From NCBI RefSeq assembly GCF_023502205.1, contig NZ_JAMFLG010000001.1, positions 299,859-363,858 on the forward strand: a stretch of 64,000 bases of DNA, read 5' to 3'. Of the stretch, positions 17,801 through 25,111 are shown piece after piece. Origin of the DNA: Aquiflexum sp. TKW24L (GTDB lineage Bacteria > Bacteroidota > Bacteroidia > Cytophagales > Cyclobacteriaceae). Position numbers and translations under genes: made by a program. The notes beneath the pieces were generated by a model. That model did not search any database, had not been told where the DNA came from, and was given only the letters and a program-made list of their open reading frames with translations. The number at the start of each line of letters is the position of its first letter. Position 1 is the first letter of the stretch.

Positions 17801-18943
17801 GGAGGCAATATTTACATTAAAATGGAAAAGATCACTTCCGGAGAAATGGAGGAATTTTTGGAAATCAAAGTGAAGGATACCGGCAAAGGAATCCCTTCCC
17901 AGCATTTACCTTACATTTTTGATCGATTTTATCAGGTGGATGATTCGGCTACCAGGTCAGAAGAAGGGACAGGAATCGGCTTGGCCCTCACCAAAGAACT
18001 TGTCCAATTGATGACGGGAACGATCGAGGTCAGTAGCCAGGTTGGATTGGGTTCAGAATTTACACTTAGACTTCCCATACGGAAGGAGGCTCCAAAAGGC
18101 AATGCCGGCGAATTGGCACAACAATCGCGGCCAATTGACACTGGTTTGGTGAAGGCATCTGCTTTTGGGGCCGAGGAAGATTACAATGAAAGCCTCCCGC
18201 TTGCCTTGCTGGTAGAAGATAATGAAGATGTTTTAAGCTATCTGGAGCTTTGCCTTCAAGGAAAATACAGAATCCAAAAAGCCAGAAATGGCCTTCAGGG
18301 AATCCAACTCGCCATAGAAATGATTCCAGATATCATCGTCAGTGACGTGATGATGCCTGAAAAGGACGGATACGAAGTCGTCGAAAGGCTAAAAAAAGAT
18401 GAACGGACCAGTCATATTCCTATCATCCTACTTACTGCAAAGGCAGATCTCGAATCACGATTGGAAGGGCTTGAAAGAGGAGCTGATGCCTACCTTTCCA
18501 AACCCTTTGAAAAGAACGAGCTGGAAGTACGACTGAGGAAATTGATTGAGGTACGACAAAAGCTGACAGCGCGCTATGGGACGGTCGACCCTGTGGGGAC
18601 ACCCGAAACTCCCGCTGAAATACAAGAAGATGCGTTCCTGAGAAAGCTTCGCTCCATCGTAGATGCGCATTTGGATAGTGAGGAATTTGGCATTGGCGAG
18701 TTATGCAAGGAACTGGCTGTTAGCCGGACCCAGCTTCATCGTAAGCTTAAGGCCCTGACCAATAAATCCACCTCCCAAGTCATCCGGGCGATTCGAATGC
18801 AGGAAGCAAAGAAACTTTTGCTCAATCCGGCCTTGAATATTTCTGAAATTGGATATGCAGTGGGATATGGCAATCCCAGCCATTTTACGCAAGAATTTAC
18901 CAAAGAATTTGGGGAAGCCCCGAGCTTTTTTAGAAAAGGGTGA
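14840..18943 (+). CDS. Hybrid two-component system regulator (HTCS), AraC-type output
   Basis: 1367 aa, one-protein signalling system. Order: Sec signal peptide (1-21); periplasmic two-component-regulator propeller repeats (about 30-700; recurring IWIGT-type strands); Y_Y_Y domain (about 730-805); one TM (about 808-838, WWAWLSYSLLLFLMLYWVYG); HisKA with LTHEFRTPL (His864); HATPase with NLVGNAVKFTPPGG and GTGIGLAL; receiver with VSDVMMPEKDGYE (Asp1169) and LTAK; two AraC-type HTH motifs (about 1265-1367; GYAVGYGNPSHFTQEF). All catalytic residues are present. Such proteins usually sense glycan breakdown products and activate nearby operons. No PUL-type susC/susD pair is near; the divergent DUF1566 lipoprotein and the six-copy element are candidate targets. 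Confidence 0.95.
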   Translation: MIHPKFYLFFIFFTISFLCKGQEVKITPMPFQFDPSLTNIVGMCQDDNGFIWLADNYNGLIKYDGTNKKYYKSKPNDSNSPHTNMLECLYAGKGGIIWIGSQHEGLDRFDPVSETFTHFENDPTDPHSLHDNQIQSLLEDRSGTLWIGTGKGLDTLDRKTGHFVHIRDDTPAGRLLDEIMVRSIYEDRAGRIWIGTGNAFDPSDHPASGLYQFEKETGLITHYRHDENDPMSLISNLIRAIFEDSKGNFYVGSDGDGLHIMDREQGTFQRLPNVPDNPNALSRPPVNANASYAVDHITFINEDSQGAIWIGTYAGGINRYNPKSKTMEYFGTSGIGSYHLEKNYFWTLLKTKDNLLWVSGWEPETENQVLFQISTFQNHFDHTPIGTRALVFAQDQEAGVWIGTEKGLFGHDMNQSEDSFFTYVRNTLGSVIIWDLKFDKADNLWVATLWRGAYFFDRQAMTYKVYGPEEQGKNGLSSSMPQVVLPIPDGNAWIGTTGGLDLFNSKSGKFTHFTHDPSNPHSISSNAVYRLLQDSNGKIWVGTSDGLNLYQEESVDFERFLDKSGVPVIGIYEDSKKRIWASSYRSGFFLLDPETGIFNPYYDNTGLITDLLLITGLVEDESKLLWLYTDIGFIRLDPETKNAALFGNSWKKPSDSGFYSLKAFISKNKEVFVGNATGYFSFMPAELENQYLIEPAPYLSAFFLGDRTISSQTDKKILPKPLNETSEIQLPHHQNTFTFEFGSIDFVTLESEKNLRYKLDNYDKNWRSGAAHTADYYALPPGEYIFHVQATNRYGKVGQRSISIVVMPPWFTQWWAWLSYSLLLFLMLYWVYGFLLRRKLAQAEVIRLQDLDQVKTRIYTNLTHEFRTPLTVISGIADHILSQPSIETMKEGLPMIKRNSAQLLRLINQMLDLSKLQSGKLSAKMIHDDILGYLKYLTESFHSLADSKDIRLHLLPGFDELYMDFDPEKIQAIFSNLVGNAVKFTPPGGNIYIKMEKITSGEMEEFLEIKVKDTGKGIPSQHLPYIFDRFYQVDDSATRSEEGTGIGLALTKELVQLMTGTIEVSSQVGLGSEFTLRLPIRKEAPKGNAGELAQQSRPIDTGLVKASAFGAEEDYNESLPLALLVEDNEDVLSYLELCLQGKYRIQKARNGLQGIQLAIEMIPDIIVSDVMMPEKDGYEVVERLKKDERTSHIPIILLTAKADLESRLEGLERGADAYLSKPFEKNELEVRLRKLIEVRQKLTARYGTVDPVGTPETPAEIQEDAFLRKLRSIVDAHLDSEEFGIGELCKELAVSRTQLHRKLKALTNKSTSQVIRAIRMQEAKKLLLNPALNISEIGYAVGYGNPSHFTQEFTKEFGEAPSFFRKG

Positions 18944-18951
18944 TACTTCGT

Positions 18952-18972
18952 ATTAGCCTCGCTAATTTTTTC
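18952..18972 (+). terminator. Short terminator after the HTCS gene
   Basis: Stem ATTAGC/GCTAAT with loop CTC followed by a run of T, starting 9 bp after the stop codon. The stem is only 6 bp, so efficiency is uncertain. Confidence 0.5.
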
Positions 18973-19020
18973 ATTTGGATCTACGGAATCATGCCAGTAA
19001 GCTAATTTTATTTTGCTTCA

Positions 19021-19161
19021 CCTCGACTTGGCTCGGTGCCCGAATGTTATTGATTTAGAGGCGGGGGAGAATATGCGGCTTCGCCACATATTCTCCCCCG
19101 CCTCTGTTACGTCAAATCTCCGGTGGCTGAGCTGTGTGTCCACCGTGGCGGAAAGTCGAGG
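19021..19161. repeat. GC-rich nested hairpin element
   Basis: No gene occupies the 814 bp between HTCS and the propeller lipoprotein. This part holds a 19-bp perfect stem (19057-19075 with 19087-19105; arm AGAGGCGGGGGAGAATATG), a 6-bp stem CGGTGG/CCACCG (19121-19145), and an enclosing 9-bp stem CCTCGACTT/AAGTCGAGG (19021-19029 with 19153-19161). The whole element can fold as one branched structure. Its trailing GTTACGTCA resembles GTAACGTCA after the 11.5-kb hairpin. Possibly a mobile-element end or attC-like recombination site; identity not established. Confidence 0.5.
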
Positions 19162-19219
19162 CCGTTTTGATCAACTAACAAAGTAGCGGATATACATATT
19201 TTTTCAAAGCTGATCTGAG

Positions 19220-19607
19220 GATTCAATTTTTATTCAATTTTTTCTCCCCAGCTAAATAAACAGACAAATTCACCTTTTCACCTGATTTGGAAAAAAGTCT
19301 AAAGCGAGTGAAACAATAGCTAAACCAATATTTTAGGCAGGTACTTACCTTGGATTCAATATAAACATAGATCGGGTAATACAAAAATCCATTGGCGTGA
19401 AATCGGCAATGGTTTTTTTTCTCAATTTCAAGCATAGCTTTTTTATAAAGGCTGATATTTCTTCCAAGCCTAACGGCTAGTTCTTAAAACTGATGGGGAT
19501 TCAACTTTTTATGAAATTTTTTCCAGTTGGCTAAATAAACAGTCAAAATAGGCATTTTTATGGATTTGGAACAAAATATAAAGCATTTGGAACAATAACT
19601 ACGGTTC
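19220..19607. repeat. Diverged direct repeat upstream of the propeller lipoprotein
   Basis: Two ~108-bp copies at 19220-19327 and 19498-19607 share GATTCAA, a run of T, GCTAAATAAACAG, GATTTGGAA, TAAAGC and GAACAATA in the same order and spacing. The second ends about 150 bp before the gene at 19758. They may be duplicated leader or promoter segments. A 70-codon minus-strand frame over the first copy has no coding character. Confidence 0.55.
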
Positions 19608-19757
19608 GATCATCTCCTCAAACGTACCTTAGTTTCATGTTAATTAAGCGCTTTCGTTGACTCCATTAGAGCGGGAGTAAAGTCCTTTTTAAAAACCGAA
19701 ATATAGAGTAAATATGAAATCTGCTTTTCAAAATTCTAACCATCTAACCCCAAAAAA

Positions 19758-21473
19758 ATGAAACGTAAACTGATTTCCATTTTGACTGTCTTAGCTATTT
19801 TAACGACCGTGACGGCATGTTATGAATTAGAGGAACTTACTAATATGAATGCCAGGAAGAAGGATTCAAAAGTCCTTGTGAAGGAGATTTACACCGGATC
19901 TCCCATAAAAAGTGCCAATGGTGTGAACTTCGGACCGGATGGCAATCTTTATATTGCCAGTTTTGGTGGTCAGGAAATAATCGTGATGAACAAGCAAAAC
20001 GGCAAAATCATCAAGAAGATTGGAACAGACAAGGGGGTAATCTCCCCTGATGATTTGGCATTTGGACCGGATGGCTCGCTCTATTGGACCGACATCAATA
20101 TTGGTGAGGTGGGCCGAATTGCTCCTGACGGAACTTTGACCAAACAGCCTGTAGCACCGGGAGTCAATCCTATCACTTTCTCAGATGATGGGCGTTTGTT
20201 TGTAGGACTCTGCTTTCTGGGTGATGGGTTGTACGAGTTGGATCCAAACCTCATCGCTCCACCTAGACCGATCATAGTTTCCTCCCCCCTAAATCCATTT
20301 CCCCTTGGATTTTTAAATGGATTTGACTTCGGTCCTGATGGGAAATTGTACGGGCCATTATTTGCAGGAGGTGCAGTGATCAGGGTAAATGTCGGAGAAC
20401 CTGGAACCCCACCTTCAACAAATCCCTTTGCTGATGGTACCGCAGAATTCGTGGCCGGAGGTTTCACTGTACCCGCAGCAGCAAAGTTTGATTCCAAAGG
20501 TGTCCTGCATGTATTGGACCAAACAGGTGAAGTGTTTAAAGTAAACACATCAACCGGAGCAAAAACACTTTTAGCAAAAATTCAACCCGGTCTTGACAAC
20601 TTGGCCTTTGACTCCAATGGCTCCCTCTTTATCTCCAATGCAGATTTTGGCTCAGTAGTGCAAATACTACCTAGCGGTCAGCCACGTACCATCAGCCGTG
20701 GAGGGATGATCGCACCTATGGGCATGGCGGTATTACCTGGGGCAAATAAAAAGGACGCTTTATTTGTAGCCAATATATTCCGATTGCACCAAATAAATGG
20801 CCTCACCGGCAGAGAGGAAAATGTTTATAAGGGTGACTTACTCGGTGGTGCAGGAAATCTAACAACTCCTTTCACGCTATCTGCGGATGGTAACAACCTG
20901 ATCGTGTCTTCCTATTTCGGTCGAGTAGTTCAGGTCTGGAATCCACAAACTAATAAGGTACTTGAAACCTACGAAATGGAGATTCCAATTGATGCTATAC
21001 GATTCAAGGGTGATATTGCTGTATCCACTCTACTAGAAGGCGTGGTCAGGGCGAGTGATAAGTCACCGATATTTCCGGCAGGCACTCCCATTTTTGCACC
21101 AAGTGGTTTGGCAACTGATGGTGAAACTTTATGGGTAGCAGACTGGGCTACCGGATCCATTTGGCAGTTAGGATCTAACAACATTGCTGTAGAACTTGCG
21201 ACCGGATTAAAGAATCCGGAAGGATTGGCATTGGACAAAGAAGGTGGCCTGCTGGTTGTAGAAACCGGCGCTTCACAGTTATCACGCATAGACTTGGCCA
21301 CAGGAGCTGTGAGCAAAATCGCAGATGGCCTCAGCCTGAGTAAACCTGCTTTTGGTCAAGATTTTGCCTTACCTCCTACCAACTTTTTTGATGGTGTAGC
21401 AGTCGGCCAATCCGGCGATATCTATGTTTCGGGTGGCGGCAGGAACGTGGTTTACCGCATCTCTAAAAATTAA
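19758..21473 (+). CDS. NHL/SMP-30-type beta-propeller lipoprotein
   Basis: 571 aa. SPII leader MKRKLISILTVLAILTTVTA with lipid Cys 21. The body is a series of six-bladed-propeller repeats with the recurring form FGPDGNLYIAS, FGPDGSLYWTDI, FSDDGRLFVG, FDSNGSLFISN and LATDGETLWVADWATG, typical of SMP-30/gluconolactonase/NHL domains. Such proteins bind or hydrolyse lactones or act as surface scaffolds; metal-binding residues cannot be assigned with confidence. It stands alone, is preceded by a duplicated AT-rich leader and followed by a strong terminator. Confidence 0.85.
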   Translation: MKRKLISILTVLAILTTVTACYELEELTNMNARKKDSKVLVKEIYTGSPIKSANGVNFGPDGNLYIASFGGQEIIVMNKQNGKIIKKIGTDKGVISPDDLAFGPDGSLYWTDINIGEVGRIAPDGTLTKQPVAPGVNPITFSDDGRLFVGLCFLGDGLYELDPNLIAPPRPIIVSSPLNPFPLGFLNGFDFGPDGKLYGPLFAGGAVIRVNVGEPGTPPSTNPFADGTAEFVAGGFTVPAAAKFDSKGVLHVLDQTGEVFKVNTSTGAKTLLAKIQPGLDNLAFDSNGSLFISNADFGSVVQILPSGQPRTISRGGMIAPMGMAVLPGANKKDALFVANIFRLHQINGLTGREENVYKGDLLGGAGNLTTPFTLSADGNNLIVSSYFGRVVQVWNPQTNKVLETYEMEIPIDAIRFKGDIAVSTLLEGVVRASDKSPIFPAGTPIFAPSGLATDGETLWVADWATGSIWQLGSNNIAVELATGLKNPEGLALDKEGGLLVVETGASQLSRIDLATGAVSKIADGLSLSKPAFGQDFALPPTNFFDGVAVGQSGDIYVSGGGRNVVYRISKN

Positions 21474-21542
21474 GGTTCTTTTCGACAACAGAAAAACTAT
21501 AAATAAACGATTTTCATTTTTTTAACCATTTCAAGCGACCAA

Positions 21543-21579
21543 CTCCCCCTTTTCTATTCGAAAAGGGGGAATTTTTTTG
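21543..21579 (+). terminator. Rho-independent terminator of the propeller gene
   Basis: Stem CCCCCTTTT (21545-21553) and AAAAGGGGG (21561-21569) with a 7-base loop, then AATTTTTTTG. About 70 bp after the stop codon at 21473. Confidence 0.85.
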
Positions 21580-21589
21580 TCAAGTTTTC

Positions 21590-21898
21590 TTGCTTCTCCA
21601 GTAGCTCCAAGTTGTCCTGCTTCTCCAGAAGCAGGATCCTGAGATTTTTCCAAAAGCTGCTTCTGGAGAAGCACCTTAACGGTATGGTTATTTAGGCTGT
21701 CGTGCTTCTCCTGAACCTCCAAGCTGTCCTGCTTCTCCAGAAGCAGGAACATAAGATTTTTCCAAAAGCTACTTCCGGAGAAGCAGCATAACGATCTGGT
21801 TACTTAGGCTGTCGTGCTTCTCCTGAACCTCCAAGCTGTCCTGCTTCTCCAGAAGCAGGAACATAAGATTTTTCCAAAAGCTACTTCCGGAGAAGCAG
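21590..21898. repeat. Array of CTGCTTCT..AGAAGCAG palindromes, locus 2
   Basis: Same palindrome as at 9.4-9.7 kb. Clear copies at 21617, 21657, 21729, 21769, 21841 and 21881, with two decayed copies near 21701 and 21815. Centres alternate CC and GG, so neighbours are inverted. The segment 21694-21805 is repeated almost exactly at 21806-21903, a 112-bp tandem duplication. The linker AACGATCTGGTTA corresponds to AACGATCCGGTTG in locus 1. A minus-strand open frame across it (21531-21752) is a by-product of the repeats. Confidence 0.85.
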
Positions 21899-21913
21899 CA
21901 TAACTATTCAGTT

Positions 21914-22267
21914 TTAATCCTTCAACCGATTGTATTTTTTGAGCACCTCCACCAGCAATCCGTGGGGCAATGCATAAGACTTGTTTCCATTAATTCCTTC
22001 CATGGTTTCAGCCGCGATCATGGCATTGATGATAGCTTCTTCTACTGATTGCACTATCGCTTCCAATAAAGGATCGATCAGGTCATTGGGCAGCATGTCC
22101 ACTTCCGAGAAATCATAGCGCTGAAAAGCATCCGGATTGGCAGTAGAAAAAGCGATAAAAATATCCCCCGAACCATTGGTCCCGATTCCTCCCGTTAATC
22201 CAATTCCTATCGGAACCCGATTTGCAATCCGCTTCAACAGATGGGGAAGCAAAGGTGCGTCTGGACA
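21914..22267 (-). pseudogene. Truncated P1 (S58) peptidase, C-terminal fragment
   Basis: About 112 residues matching the C-terminal third of DmpA/BapA-type L-aminopeptidase/D-esterases: DAPLLPHLLKRIANRVPIG, TGGIGTNGSGDIFIAFSTAN, DMLPNDLIDPLLEAIVQ, INAMIAAETMEGINGNK, ALPHGLLVEVLKKYNRL. Full family members are about 350-400 aa and use an autoproteolytically released Ser that lies N-terminal to this fragment. An in-frame TAA lies six codons before the first homologous residue, and no upstream homologous frame exists. So this is a 5'-deleted remnant, ending beside the palindrome array. Confidence 0.88.
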
Positions 22268-22540
22268 AGATAAAATTTAGTTATTCTCACAAAATAAAAT
22301 GGATATTATTTATTGTTTTTCCTTAATAAAATTTCAAGTATTTATTTTCAATGAATTAAATATTACGTTTATTCTACAGTAAAAGAATAAACGAAAGAAA
22401 AATTTAAAAAATAAAATTCATTTTTTTGTTTTTAAAATACTTATTATTAGGTTTAAATTTATTTAGTGAAAAACAATTGGTTTCACCCACAATTGACTTC
22501 ATCCAATTATCATTGAAAACAATCTGAAAATTCTTTAATT
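22268..22540 (+). other. AT-rich leader region of the glycan cluster
   Basis: No gene seen in 273 bp. Extremely AT-rich, with several TA-rich stretches; a -7 box cannot be singled out. It most likely carries the promoter and leader for the rightward glycan cluster beginning at 22541. Confidence 0.45.
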
Positions 22541-25111
22541 ATGTATAGAACAGGGATACAAAAAGACACCGAGCTTAATTTTATAGAGCTACTAAAAGAG
22601 GAAGCCACGTTTGAGGAATCCATTGATTTTAAAAGTTATCCTAAACCAAATATCAGAGGCAAATTTATTTTTATCGGGGATACAAAATTCACAATTAAGG
22701 GTGTCTCTTATGGCGCATTTAAAGCAGATGAAAATGGCAAAGAGTACCAAGACCGTGAGAAAATTGACATGGACTTTGAACTTATGAGCCAAAATGGAAT
22801 CAACACTGTCAGAATTCCACATACGACTCCACCCAGACACTTATTGGATATAGCTTATAAATATGGATTAAAAGTTATGATCGGCTTATCTGCTGAACAA
22901 TATGTTGGCTATCTGATTGACAGAAAAAAGGCACCTGATATTGATCAGATTATCCGAGAAAAAGTACATACCTGCCTCCATCATCCTGCCCTTCTTTGTA
23001 TTTCTATAGGAAATGAAATCCCCGCTTCAATGGTAAGATGGCTAGGCAACAAAAAAGTCGAAAAATACTTGAAAAGAATATACCGGTTGGTCAAGCAAGA
23101 AGACAAGGATGCAATTGTTACTTATGTCAATTATCCCACTACGGAATATCTTCACCTGCCCTTTTTAGATGCGCTTTGCTTTAATGTCTATCTTGAATCA
23201 AAGTTCACATTTGAGTCCTATTTGTATCGGCTGCAAAACCTCGCTGGAAATAGGCCACTTATAATGGGAGAAATAGGGCTTGATGCCATGCGTAATGGGG
23301 AGGAAAAACAAGCCAAAACCCTTGAATGGCAAATCAAGTCGGTATTTCACACAGGATGTTGCGGTTTATTTATTTTTTCCTGGACCGATGAATGGTTTAG
23401 AGGAGAAGAGGAAGTTATGGATTGGGAATTTGGTCTTACCACCAAGAGCAGGGATGCAAAACCTGCCTTATACGCTGTCAGCAGTGCATTTGAAAATAGT
23501 CCTTTCGGAAGATATGATACTTGGCCAAGGTTTTCTGTTATTGTATGCGTTTATAACGGTTCAGACACTATTTATGAATGCCTGGACGGGTTATTGAAAC
23601 TTCAATATTCCAATTTTGAAGTTATTGTCATCAACGACGGTTCCACTGATAATACGATGGAAATCGCTTCCACTTTTCCGTTTAAAATAATTGACTCTCC
23701 CAATATGGGTTTGAGTCATGCCAGAAATCTGGGTTTGCAGCATGCTGATGGAGAATATGTTGTATACCTTGATTCGGATGCCTACCCGGATCGGGATTGG
23801 TTATCTTATATGGCATTGGAATTTGAATCCACTGGATTTGCTGCGATGGGAGGTCCGAATATCATCCCCCAAAATGTGGGTTTGGTTGCTCAATCGGTCA
23901 ATCACGCTCCTGGTTCACCCAATCATATATTGGTTACTGATCGAGTAGCGGAACATATTCCGGGATGCAACATGGCTATTAATAGAGAAAAATTATTGGA
24001 AATCGGTGGATTTGACCCCCGTTTCCGGGTTGCAGGGGATGATGTGGACGTATGTTGGAGGTTACAAGAAATGGGGTATGAAATTGGGCTCGCACCTTCA
24101 GCATTGGTTTGGCATCACAGAAGGAAGACTGTTGGTGGGTACTGGAAACAGCAATTGGGTTATGGAAAAGCAGAGGCATTGCTTGAACAGAAGTGGCCAA
24201 AAAAATACAATGAATTTGGACACCGCCCATGGGAAGGAAAAATTTATGGAGATGGTTCTACATATTTAGCTGCACTTTCCAAAACAAGGATATATGGAGG
24301 GGTCTGGGGCAGTGCTCCTTTTCAATCCATTTACGATTTTGGAAGAAAGAACTTCCAGTCTGTAACTCTCATGCCTGAATGGTATATTTTATGCTGCATG
24401 GTTTTGATTTTATCATTTTTTGGATTTATATGGAAGCCTCTTTTTTTATTCTTTCCCCTCTCTTTGGCTTTAACCTTTATTCCCTTGAGTTTGGTCGTAC
24501 CTAAAATTTTTGAATTAAACCCTCCATTTCTTAAGAATGAGGGATATTTTCAGAAAAAAAAGTTTCAGTTTTTGACCATTTACTTATTTATGATTCAACC
24601 CTTGGCAAGACTTACAGGGAGAATCAAATATAACCTGACTCCATGGAGACGATTCAATAAATCCTTTTTTTCATGGAAGATATTTGGAAAATTGGCCATT
24701 TGGACTGAAAATTGGATCCAACCCGATATCCGTTTGGAAAATCTTGAAACAGATCTTAGTAAGATTAATGCAACTGTCATCAGGGGCGGGGATTTTGACA
24801 ATTGGGATCTTGCTCTTAAGGGCGGTGGCTTTGGGGGTGTCCGTCTTCTAATGGCATCTGAGGACCATGCCAAAGGAAGTCAATATATACGCTATAGAAT
24901 AACACCACAGGTAACAACTTTAGCAAAATTGTGTCTGGTATTCATTTTAAGTTTTACGTTTGCTTCTCTTATTGATTTTAGTCTTTTCGCGTTTGCTGGC
25001 TTTTCTTTTCTGTCACTTATTATAATGGGACGTATTTTTTGGGATTGTTCAATAGCAGCAGGATGTTCTGTTCATGCCATAAATAAGCAGGTTAGCTCAA
25101 ATGGAGAATAA
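22541..25111 (+). CDS. Fusion of a GH-A glycoside hydrolase-like domain and a GT2 glycosyltransferase
   Basis: 856 aa. Residues ~35-320 form a (beta/alpha)8 barrel of clan GH-A, GH2/GH5-like: LCISIGNEIP supplies the Asn-Glu acid/base (Glu159), and LIMGEIGLDA the nucleophile (Glu244). Residues ~328-560 form a GT-A family 2 domain with VIVINDGSTDNT, YLDSDAYPDRDW (DxD-like) and GCNMAINREKLLEIGGFD, FRVAGDDVDVCWRLQE. C-terminal hydrophobic segments at about 611-655 and 790-835 should anchor it to the inner membrane; no signal peptide, so both active sites are likely cytoplasmic. First gene of the cluster, overlapping the exporter by 11 bp. A barrel fused to a synthase suggests glycan building with editing, or a lectin-like use of the barrel. 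Confidence 0.88.
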   Translation: MYRTGIQKDTELNFIELLKEEATFEESIDFKSYPKPNIRGKFIFIGDTKFTIKGVSYGAFKADENGKEYQDREKIDMDFELMSQNGINTVRIPHTTPPRHLLDIAYKYGLKVMIGLSAEQYVGYLIDRKKAPDIDQIIREKVHTCLHHPALLCISIGNEIPASMVRWLGNKKVEKYLKRIYRLVKQEDKDAIVTYVNYPTTEYLHLPFLDALCFNVYLESKFTFESYLYRLQNLAGNRPLIMGEIGLDAMRNGEEKQAKTLEWQIKSVFHTGCCGLFIFSWTDEWFRGEEEVMDWEFGLTTKSRDAKPALYAVSSAFENSPFGRYDTWPRFSVIVCVYNGSDTIYECLDGLLKLQYSNFEVIVINDGSTDNTMEIASTFPFKIIDSPNMGLSHARNLGLQHADGEYVVYLDSDAYPDRDWLSYMALEFESTGFAAMGGPNIIPQNVGLVAQSVNHAPGSPNHILVTDRVAEHIPGCNMAINREKLLEIGGFDPRFRVAGDDVDVCWRLQEMGYEIGLAPSALVWHHRRKTVGGYWKQQLGYGKAEALLEQKWPKKYNEFGHRPWEGKIYGDGSTYLAALSKTRIYGGVWGSAPFQSIYDFGRKNFQSVTLMPEWYILCCMVLILSFFGFIWKPLFLFFPLSLALTFIPLSLVVPKIFELNPPFLKNEGYFQKKKFQFLTIYLFMIQPLARLTGRIKYNLTPWRRFNKSFFSWKIFGKLAIWTENWIQPDIRLENLETDLSKINATVIRGGDFDNWDLALKGGGFGGVRLLMASEDHAKGSQYIRYRITPQVTTLAKLCLVFILSFTFASLIDFSLFAFAGFSFLSLIIMGRIFWDCSIAAGCSVHAINKQVSSNGE

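Noticed and set aside
19223..19435. 70-codon minus-strand frame between HTCS and the propeller gene
   Set aside because: Lies in diverged direct repeats, composition is non-coding and no motif is seen.
21531..21752. 73-codon minus-strand frame across the second palindrome array and terminator
   Set aside because: It exists only because repeat units lack stops; it includes a terminator hairpin and has no signal of a protein family.
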